A program made the translations under genes and the position numbers. A DNA stretch of 64,000 nucleotides from assembly GCF_030345695.1 (NCBI RefSeq), contig NZ_JAUASV010000005.1:62001-126000 (forward strand), read 5' to 3'. The notes under the pieces were generated by a model. It did not search any database. It was not told where the DNA came from and worked only from the letters and a program-made list of their open reading frames with translations. Shown here one piece after another: positions 57,835-64,000 of this stretch (its first letter is position 1; each line of letters starts with the position of its first letter). Origin of the DNA: Galbitalea sp. SE-J8 (lineage in GTDB: Bacteria > Actinomycetota > Actinomycetes > Actinomycetales > Microbacteriaceae).

Positions 57835-58652
57835 CGGGCGTCCTCGCCGACCGGCCGGCGCGTGGCGGACCGGTCGGTGGCGCCCGTGATCGCCGCGATG
57901 AGGGTGTCGCTCGTGATCTCGCTCGCGAGGAAGTCGCCGTTGTTGCGCCCGAGGCGCAGCACGACGACGCGGTCGGCGACGGCGAGCACGTCGGCGATGT
58001 TGTGCGAGACGAGGATGACGCCGAGGCCGCGCTCGCGCAGCCGCTCGATGAGGTTGAGCACCTCGGCGGTCTGCGACACCCCGAGCGCCGCGGTCGGCTC
58101 GTCGAGCACGACGATGCCGGGGTCGCCGATGAGGGCGCGGGCGATCGCGACGGTCTGCCGCTGGCCGCCCGAGAGCGCGGCGACGGGCACCCGCACGCTC
58201 GTGAGGCGTGCCCGCAGCTCGCGCAGCAGGGTCCACGAGCGGGCCTCCATGGCGACCTCGTCGAGCGCGCCCGACCGGGTGAGCTCCTGGCCGAGCCACA
58301 GGTTGGACACGACGTCGAGGCTGTCGCACAGCGCGAGATCCTGGAACACCGTGGCGATGCCGAGCTCGATCGAGTCGGTGGGGTTCGCGATCGTCGTCGT
58401 CGTGCCGAACGCGGTGATCGAGCCGGCATCCTGCGGGTGCACCCCGGCGAGGATCTTCACGAGCGTCGACTTGCCGGCGCCGTTGTCGCCGACGATCGCC
58501 ACGACCTCGCCGGCGTGCACGTCGAGGTCGATGCCGGCCAGGGCGCGCACGGCGCCGAAGCGCTTGGTGATGCCGCGCAGCGACAGGATGCGCTCGGGGT
58601 TCTCGTCGCCCTCCGCGAGGGCGAGGCGACGCGCGGGTTCGGGCGGGGTCAC
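57831..58652 (-). CDS. CUT2 sugar ABC transporter ATP-binding protein, single-domain
   Basis: A 273-aa ATPase with Walker A GDNGAGKST, VFQDLALCDSLDVVSNLWLG, signature LSGGQRQTVAIARAL, Walker [13 protein letters not shown] and switch His in VSHNIADV. Most CUT2 ATPases are tandem fusions of about 500 aa. This one has only one nucleotide-binding domain, so it must work as a homodimer, as in the FrcA/short XylG group. Start GTG 58652, four bases after the binding-protein stop. Confidence 0.9.
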   Translation of the reverse strand: MTPPEPARRLALAEGDENPERILSLRGITKRFGAVRALAGIDLDVHAGEVVAIVGDNGAGKSTLVKILAGVHPQDAGSITAFGTTTTIANPTDSIELGIATVFQDLALCDSLDVVSNLWLGQELTRSGALDEVAMEARSWTLLRELRARLTSVRVPVAALSGGQRQTVAIARALIGDPGIVVLDEPTAALGVSQTAEVLNLIERLRERGLGVILVSHNIADVLAVADRVVVLRLGRNNGDFLASEITSDTLIAAITGATDRSATRRPVGEDAR

Positions 58653-58656
58653 CGGT

Positions 58657-59706
58657 CTATCCTCCCGTCAGCCCGGCGCGGGCGCAGGCGGCGGCGTACT
58701 CGGCTGTGCAGATCTGGGCGATCGTGTACACGCCGTCGGCGACGACGGTCGACGCGATCGTGTCGACCGTGACGACCTCGGCGGGCAGCACGGTGGCGGG
58801 GATGCCGCCGATCGTCGTGTCGCCCGTGACGGCGAGGCCGGTCGCGAGGTCGACGGCGACCTGCGCGGCGCGCGCCGCCTGCGCGCGCATCGCCTTGTAG
58901 ATCGTGAGGTACTGGTCGCCGGCGACGATGCGCTGGATGCCGGCCAGCTCGGCGTCCTGCCCGGAGACGACGGGAAGCCGCGCGACATCCGCCGCCTTGA
59001 GCGCCGCGATCGCGCCGCCCGCGGTGCCGTCGTTGCCCGCGTAGATGCCGGCGATGCGCGAGCCGAACTGGGTGATCTGGCCCGCGACCCAGCTCTGCGC
59101 CTGGTCGGGGCTCCAGTCCGGGGTGTCGAACTCCGCGAGCACGTCGAGGTCGCTCGCGTCGATGACGCTGTGCGCGCCGGCCTTGAACTCGGCGGCGTTC
59201 GGGTCGGTGGGCGCGCCGTTGAGCATGAGGATGCCGCGGCCGGCGCCGACCTCGTCGACGCGCGCGACGAACGCGGTCGCCTGCTGCACGCCGATGTCCT
59301 CGTTGTCGAACGACACGTAGTAGGCGATGTCGCCGCCCGCGGGCAGGCGGTCGTAGGCGACGACGGGCACGCCGCGTGCGTTCGCGGCCTGAACGATCGA
59401 GATCGCCGCCTCCGCGTCGACCGGGTCGAGCACGAGCACCTTGACGCCCTGCGCGAGGGCGGCCTCGGCCTGCGTCTGCTGCTTCGCGGCGTCCTGGTCG
59501 GCGTTCGAGTAGAGCACCCGCCCGCCGCCGAGCCGGGCGACCTCCGACTCGAACACGGGCCGGTCGCTCGCCTCGTAGCGCGCCGTCTTGGACTCGGGCA
59601 GCAGGAGCGCGATCGCGGCGCCGCCGCCCGCGGGCGCGCATCCGGACAGCACGATGAGGGCCGCGGCGACGAGCGCGACCGCGACCGTGCGGAGTCGGAT
59701 CGACAT
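58657..59706 (-). CDS. Sugar ABC transporter substrate-binding lipoprotein (XylF-like)
   Basis: A 349-aa periplasmic-binding-type lipoprotein. Signal peptide VAVALVAAALIVLSGC with lipobox LSGC near residue 23. The ligand domain is type I (LLPESKTARYEASDRPVFES, VKVLVLDPVDAEAAISIV, AYDRLPAGGDIAYYVSFDNE, AGIYAGNDGTAGGAI, VVSGQDAEL), closest to xylose-binding XylF. It heads the SBP-ATPase-permease operon transcribed leftwards. A ROK regulator lies just upstream on the same strand, 76 bp away. Confidence 0.9.
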   Translation of the reverse strand: MSIRLRTVAVALVAAALIVLSGCAPAGGGAAIALLLPESKTARYEASDRPVFESEVARLGGGRVLYSNADQDAAKQQTQAEAALAQGVKVLVLDPVDAEAAISIVQAANARGVPVVAYDRLPAGGDIAYYVSFDNEDIGVQQATAFVARVDEVGAGRGILMLNGAPTDPNAAEFKAGAHSVIDASDLDVLAEFDTPDWSPDQAQSWVAGQITQFGSRIAGIYAGNDGTAGGAIAALKAADVARLPVVSGQDAELAGIQRIVAGDQYLTIYKAMRAQAARAAQVAVDLATGLAVTGDTTIGGIPATVLPAEVVTVDTIASTVVADGVYTIAQICTAEYAAACARAGLTGG

Positions 59707-59782
59707 CGATGGGCTCCCGGTGCTGTGGGTGGGTCAAGCGTACGCCGCGCGGCGGGCGGGTCCGAACCCGCCGCGGGCCCGA

Positions 59783-60976
59783 TCAGCCGGCGACGGCCGG
59801 GAAACGGATGCCGTCGCCCACCCCGATGCTGTCGATCGCGAGGCTCAGGCAGCCGAGCAGCTCGGCGCGGCTCTCGAGCGCGCCCTGCACGATGTCGGGC
59901 ACGCCCGCGGCGCCCGCGAGCGCGCTGCGCTCGAGCGCGTGGCGCATCGGAGCGAGCAGGGTCTCGCCGGCCTGGGCGAGCTCCCCGCCGACGACGACGA
60001 GCTCGGGATCGACGATGTTGCACAGGTTCGCGAGGGCGATCCCGATGTGGCGCCCGGCATCCGCGATGACGCGACGGCAGCTCGCGTCGCCCGCGTCGGC
60101 CTGGGCGAGCAGGTCGCGCAGCCGCTGCATGCGCGGGTCGCCGCGGAACAGCTCCATGAGCGCGGGACCGCCCGCGAGCGTGTCGAGGCAGCCCCGCGAT
60201 CCGCAGCGGCAGATCGGTCCGTTCTCGTCGATCGTGACGTGGCCGATCTGCCCGGCCTTGCCGCGGGTGCCGTGGAAGACCCGTCCGTCGAGGATGAGGC
60301 CGGCGCCGATGGTGTGTCCGGCGCGCACGTAGGCGGCGCTCGACACGTCGCGCGCCGCGCCCTGGCGGTGCTCGGCGAGGGCGCCGGCGTTCGCGTCGCT
60401 GTCGACGATCGCGGGCCGCTGCACGCGCTGCTCGAAGTCCTCGGCGATCGGCACGCCCTCCCAGCCGCGCATGAGGCCGGGGGCGGAGATCATGCCGGTG
60501 GACTGGTCGATCGGCACGGGCAGCGCGATGCCGACCGCGAGCACGTCGTCGAGGCTCGCCCCCACCGAGTCGAGCATGTCGCCGAGCAGGAGGGCCGCGC
60601 GGTCGAGCTCGCGGTCGTGGCGGTGGTCGAAGGCGAGCGGCACGTGGTTCTCGGCGACGACGGCGCGACCGACGTCGGAGATCGCGATCCGCAGGTGTCG
60701 CGATGAGAAGTGCAGGCCGGCGACGAGGCCGAGCTGTCGGGCGAGGGCGACCTCGACGGCGCGGCGCCCGCTGCGCGACGAGGCCGTCGTCGTGAGCACG
60801 CCGGATGCGCTCAGCTCCTTGACGATGTTGGAGACGGTGGCGGGGGACAGGCCCGTGACGCCCGCCAGCTCGACCTGGGTGAGGCGGCCGTGCTGCTTGA
60901 GCGAGTCGACGAGGCGCGCGCGGTTGGCTTCGCGCAGTGAAGTCTGCGATCCCGGGGTCCGCTGCCTGCCCGTCAC
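59783..60976 (-). CDS. ROK family transcriptional regulator (XylR/NagC-like)
   Basis: A 397-aa regulator. The winged HTH (RARLVDSLKQHGRLTQVELA, GVTGLSPATVSNIVKELSAS) is followed by a ROK sugar-kinase-like domain with AGLHFSSRHLRIAISDVGRA, DANAGALAEH, and the zinc site CRCGSRGCLDTLAGG. It should bind a sugar ligand and repress nearby transport genes. It sits between two CUT2 importer operons and is divergent from one of them. GTG 60976 is the start; no clear ribosome-binding site precedes it and a TATCCT lies about five bases upstream, so the message may be leaderless. Confidence 0.88.
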   Translation of the reverse strand: MTGRQRTPGSQTSLREANRARLVDSLKQHGRLTQVELAGVTGLSPATVSNIVKELSASGVLTTTASSRSGRRAVEVALARQLGLVAGLHFSSRHLRIAISDVGRAVVAENHVPLAFDHRHDRELDRAALLLGDMLDSVGASLDDVLAVGIALPVPIDQSTGMISAPGLMRGWEGVPIAEDFEQRVQRPAIVDSDANAGALAEHRQGAARDVSSAAYVRAGHTIGAGLILDGRVFHGTRGKAGQIGHVTIDENGPICRCGSRGCLDTLAGGPALMELFRGDPRMQRLRDLLAQADAGDASCRRVIADAGRHIGIALANLCNIVDPELVVVGGELAQAGETLLAPMRHALERSALAGAAGVPDIVQGALESRAELLGCLSLAIDSIGVGDGIRFPAVAG

Positions 60977-61148
60977 GGGGGAAGGATACACGGGACGGCC
61001 CGATCCACCCCCGTCCGGGGGGCGATAGCATGCTCCGGGGACGGATGCCACGACCGTGACCCAATCGTTGCAATGGGTTCAGGCGATGACGACAACCGGG
61101 GGCGAAACCGTGCACGGGCCGCATGAAACCGCGCTTTGGGTTCATTAT

Positions 61149-61177
61149 TTGACGCCAAGGGCTTTGAGGCCTACATT
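61149..61177 (+). promoter_or_regulatory. Promoter of the GguA-type importer operon
   Basis: TTGACG (61149-61154) and TACATT (61172-61177) are 17 bases apart, close to the sigma-70 consensus. The leader to the GTG at 61238 is about 54 bases. Upstream, about 61060-61148 is AT-richer (TTCATTATT) and may hold the ROK operator. Confidence 0.6.
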
Positions 61178-61237
61178 CGGAGCCGCGGACCGAGCGAATC
61201 GGCATCCGCGAGTTCCGCGAGACAAGGAGGTCCGCCA

Positions 61238-62848
61238 GTGGCGCCCGTGCAGCCGGCATCCGCCCCATCGACGTCAGCACCGTCGAACCGCCCCACCATC
61301 CTGGAGATGCGCAGCATCACCAAGGAGTTCCCGGGCGTCAAGGCGCTCGACAACGTCACGATGCGCGTCGACGCCGGAACGGTGCACGCCATCTGCGGCG
61401 AGAACGGCGCGGGCAAGTCGACGCTCATGAAGGTGCTCTCGGGCGTCTACCCGTTCGGCACCTACGAGGGCGACATCGTCTACAACGGCGAGGTCGTGCG
61501 CTTCCGCGACATCAAGCAGAGCGAGGCCGCGGGCATCGTCATCATCCACCAGGAGCTCGCGCTCATCCCCGAGCTCTCGATCACCGAGAACATCTTCCTC
61601 GGCAACGAGCCGCGCCGCGGCGGCGGTCGCCGCGGCCCGATCGACTGGGTCGAGGCGCACAAGCGCGCCGTCGACCTGCTCGCGCGGGTCGGCCTCGACG
61701 ACGACCCCGACACGAAGATCAAGAACATCGGCGTCGGCAAGCAGCAGCTCGTCGAGATCGCCAAGGCGCTCAACAAGAACGTCAAGCTGCTCATCCTCGA
61801 CGAGCCGACGGCGGCGCTCAACGAGAGCGACTCCCAGCACCTGCTCGACCTCATCCGCGGACTCAAGGGCCGCGGCATCACGTCGATCATGATCAGCCAC
61901 AAGCTCAACGAGATCGAGGCCATCGCCGACGCGATCACGATCATCCGCGACGGAAAGACCATCGAGACGCTCGACGTCGCCGCCGGCGGGGTCGACGAGG
62001 ACCGCATCATCCGCGGCATGGTCGGCCGCGTGCTCGAGAACCGCTTCCCGCCGCACGACGGATCGACGATCGGCGACGTGTTCTTCGAGGTGCGCGACTG
62101 GACGGTGCGGCACCCGCTCACCCCGGAGCGCCTCGTCGCGAAGAACTCGAGCTTCACCGTGCGCGCCGGGGAGGTCGTCGGCTTCGCGGGCCTCATGGGC
62201 GCGGGTCGCACCGAGCTCGCGATGAGCATCTTCGGCCAGTCCTACGGCACCAAGATCAGCGGCGAGATCCTCATCGACGGCAAGCCCGTCACCATCAACA
62301 ACGTCAGCGACGCCATCGCGCACGGGCTGGCCTACGTGAGCGAGGACCGCAAGGCGCTCGGACTCAACCTGCTCGACGACATCCAGACCTCGGTGGTCTC
62401 GGCCAAGCTCAAGAAGATCGCCTCCAAGCGGCTCGGCAGCATCGACGCGTACCGCGAGCACGACGTCGCCGAGCAGTACCGCACGTCGCTGCGCATCAAG
62501 ACGCCCACGGTGCTCGAGGGCGTGAACAAGCTGTCCGGCGGCAACCAGCAGAAGGTCGTCCTCGCCAAGTGGATGTTCACCGATCCGCGCCTGCTCATCC
62601 TCGACGAGCCCACCCGCGGCATCGACGTCGGTGCGAAGACGGAGATCTACGGCATCATCCGCAAGCTCGCCGAGCAGGGCGCGGGCATCATCCTCATCTC
62701 GTCCGAGCTGCCCGAGCTGCTCGGCGTCGCCGACCGCATCTACACGATCTTCGAGGGCCGCATCACCGATGAGCTGGCCGCGACGACGGCCGACCCGGAG
62801 ACCCTCATGAAGAGCATGACCTCGATCTCGAAGAAGGACGCAGCCTGA
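61238..62848 (+). CDS. CUT2 multiple-sugar ABC transporter ATP-binding protein (GguA/MmsA-like)
   Basis: A 536-aa tandem ATPase. Domain 1: Walker [29 protein letters not shown], signature region [15 protein letters not shown], Walker [12 protein letters not shown]. Domain 2 (from about 275): degenerate Walker [10 protein letters not shown], signature [15 protein letters not shown], Walker [15 protein letters not shown]. This is the pattern of sugar importers such as GguA. GTG 61238 follows GGAGG at a proper distance; the open frame upstream overlaps the promoter. The permease gene follows with a one-base overlap. The binding protein of this system is not in the window. Confidence 0.92.
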   Translation: MAPVQPASAPSTSAPSNRPTILEMRSITKEFPGVKALDNVTMRVDAGTVHAICGENGAGKSTLMKVLSGVYPFGTYEGDIVYNGEVVRFRDIKQSEAAGIVIIHQELALIPELSITENIFLGNEPRRGGGRRGPIDWVEAHKRAVDLLARVGLDDDPDTKIKNIGVGKQQLVEIAKALNKNVKLLILDEPTAALNESDSQHLLDLIRGLKGRGITSIMISHKLNEIEAIADAITIIRDGKTIETLDVAAGGVDEDRIIRGMVGRVLENRFPPHDGSTIGDVFFEVRDWTVRHPLTPERLVAKNSSFTVRAGEVVGFAGLMGAGRTELAMSIFGQSYGTKISGEILIDGKPVTINNVSDAIAHGLAYVSEDRKALGLNLLDDIQTSVVSAKLKKIASKRLGSIDAYREHDVAEQYRTSLRIKTPTVLEGVNKLSGGNQQKVVLAKWMFTDPRLLILDEPTRGIDVGAKTEIYGIIRKLAEQGAGIILISSELPELLGVADRIYTIFEGRITDELAATTADPETLMKSMTSISKKDAA

Positions 62849-64000
62849 TGACCGACAGCACAGCCCCCGCGAAGTCCGGGGGCATCCGCGACCTGGGCAA
62901 GATGTTCGGGGCCGGCACCTCGGGCGCTCGCCAGTTCGGCATCCTCGGCGCCCTCGTCCTGATCATCATCATCTTCCAGGTGCTCACCGGCGGGAAGACG
63001 CTCGATCCGGGCAACGTGATCAACATCGTCCGGGCGAACGCCTATGTGCTCATCCTCGCGATCGGCATGGTCATGGTCATCGTGGCCGGCCACATCGATC
63101 TCTCGGTCGGATCGGTCGCAGCGTTCGTCAACATCGTCGTGGTCATCGCCCTCAAGGCCATCGACCAGGCCTGGGGGGCGGGAGACTCGGCCCTGAAGCC
63201 GGTCGTGGTGACGGTGATCGCGATCGCGCTCGCCCTGCTGATCGGTGCGATAGTCGGTGCGTGGCAGGGGTTCTGGGTCGCCTACGTGGGCGTCCCCGCC
63301 TTCATCGTGACCCTGGCCGGCATGCTCGTCTTCCGCGGCGCCAACCAGTGGATCGGCAACTCGACGCCGCAGACGGTGCCGAACTACTTCAACTTCATCG
63401 GCGGCGGCTACATCCCCGACTTCCCGCCCTATCTGCCGTTCAGCAACGGCACGGTCATCCTCGGCATCCTGGCTGCGCTCGCCGTGATCTGGAACGAGCT
63501 GAGGATGCGGCGTCGCCAGCGCGAGATGGGCGCGGCATCCGCTCCCGTCTGGGTCAGCGGGCTCAAGCTCGTGCTCCTCGTGGCGGTCATCGCGTTCGCG
63601 ACGTTCCTGTTCGGCACGGGCCGTGCGGGGACGAGCTTCCCGATACCGGGCATCCTGCTCGTCGTCCTCGTGCTCATCTACTCGTTCGTCACGAACAGCA
63701 CCGTGACCGGGCGGCACATCTATTCGGTCGGCGGCAACTGGCACGCGGCTGAGCTCTCGGGCGTCAACATCAAGCGCACGAACTTCTTCGTGATGATGAA
63801 CATGTCGATGCTCGCGGGCCTCGCCGGCGTCGTGTACGTCTCGCGCTCGCTCGGCACCGGTCCGGGAGACGGACAGGGCTGGGAGCTCGACGCCATCGCG
63901 GCCGTGTTCATCGGCGGCGCCGCGGTCTCGGGCGGCATCGGCACGGTGATCGGCTCGATCATCGGTGGCCTCGTGATCGCCGTGCTCAACAACGGTCTCC
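62848..64000 (+). CDS. CUT2 multiple-sugar ABC transporter permease (GguB-like), partial
   Basis: At least 384 aa; the gene runs off the right edge, so the C-terminus is missing. Many helices, with the CUT2 signature GHIDLSVGSVAAFVNIVVVI and FVTNSTVTGRHIYSVGGNWH, AAELSGVNIKRTNFFVMMNM. It contains a longer cytosolic loop (NELRMRRRQREMGAASAP) than short CUT2 permeases, as in GguB. ATG 62848 overlaps the ATPase stop (TGATG). With the ATPase it forms an importer for sugars such as galactose, glucose or arabinose by family analogy. Confidence 0.92.
   Translation, partial: MTDSTAPAKSGGIRDLGKMFGAGTSGARQFGILGALVLIIIIFQVLTGGKTLDPGNVINIVRANAYVLILAIGMVMVIVAGHIDLSVGSVAAFVNIVVVIALKAIDQAWGAGDSALKPVVVTVIAIALALLIGAIVGAWQGFWVAYVGVPAFIVTLAGMLVFRGANQWIGNSTPQTVPNYFNFIGGGYIPDFPPYLPFSNGTVILGILAALAVIWNELRMRRRQREMGAASAPVWVSGLKLVLLVAVIAFATFLFGTGRAGTSFPIPGILLVVLVLIYSFVTNSTVTGRHIYSVGGNWHAAELSGVNIKRTNFFVMMNMSMLAGLAGVVYVSRSLGTGPGDGQGWELDAIAAVFIGGAAVSGGIGTVIGSIIGGLVIAVLNNGL

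Noticed and set aside
58668-61280. 870-codon open frame on the minus strand
   Set aside because: It is Arg/Ser/Ala-rich noise in an alternative frame of the binding-protein, ROK and flanking genes; typical of 70% GC DNA.

Overview
The window is about 70% GC, with strong G/C third-position codon bias, frequent GTG starts, very tight operons and Microbacteriaceae-like proteins. It most likely comes from a Microbacteriaceae actinobacterium (order Micrococcales). This rests on recognised protein families and gene order, not on a database search. Most of it is ordinary chromosome. It includes the conserved aspC - tRNA-Trp - secE - nusG - (vapBC insertion) - rplK - rplA block and, further on, rplJ - rplL.

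Layout. 0-3.6 kb: a RamB/ScfR-type regulator with a perfect dyad upstream, a zinc-ribbon small protein, an inositol-phosphatase-family enzyme and a secreted M23 peptidase. 3.6-4.8 kb: an AT-richer accessory patch with a lipoprotein and a secreted-protein gene interrupted by two in-frame TGA codons. 4.9-8.6 kb: two divergent GH13 glucosidases sharing a short control region. 8.7-12.4 kb: TetR and an atypical SDR around a nested palindrome, a membrane protein, an MFS exporter and a TfoX-like protein. 12.5-13.3 kb: tRNA-Thr, tRNA-Met and a GNAT. 13.3-15.9 kb: ABC-2 exporter. 15.9-16.2 kb: an antitoxin whose toxin is cut down to 15 codons. 16.2-19.1 kb: response regulator - histidine kinase - kinase-like membrane protein operon. 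19.3-22.5 kb: a glycine-repeat protein, a strongly punctuated 26-codon gene, two MaoC-type dehydratases and murB. 22.5-27.2 kb: NAD(P)-binding oxidoreductase/HxlR pair, then an ABC-2 exporter operon with its own two-component system. 27.3-30.2 kb: truncated response regulator, then a GntR/MFS pair. 30.2-35.7 kb: aspC to rplA block. 35.7-42.3 kb: quinone-oxidoreductase-like enzyme, Pr6Pr membrane protein, secreted Ig-like protein, YqaJ-type nuclease, OmpR-type two-component system. 42.3-43.6 kb: rplJL with attenuator-like leader. 43.6-48.5 kb: LacI repressor and an alpha-glucoside-type ABC importer without an ATPase gene. 48.7-53.6 kb: ABC exporter, then cystathionine beta-synthase and gamma-synthase/lyase. 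53.6-56.6 kb: hypothetical, APC permease and cyclase. 56.6-64 kb: two CUT2-type sugar ABC systems flanking a ROK regulator; the last permease runs off the window.

How it works together. The dominant theme is sugar uptake and its control: two GH13 enzymes, a LacI-controlled importer and two ROK-associated CUT2 importers. The second theme is membrane traffic controlled by local regulators (TetR, HxlR, GntR and three two-component systems). Housekeeping translation genes are interleaved with toxin-antitoxin debris.

The least explained signals are the 26-aa peptide gene at 20.2 kb with its promoter, tandem repeats and twin hairpins; two separate families of dispersed hairpin repeats (two copies each); the two-TGA secreted gene; and the nested co-centred palindrome at 9.3 kb. 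No CRISPR array, prophage, transposase or convincing biosynthetic cluster was seen.
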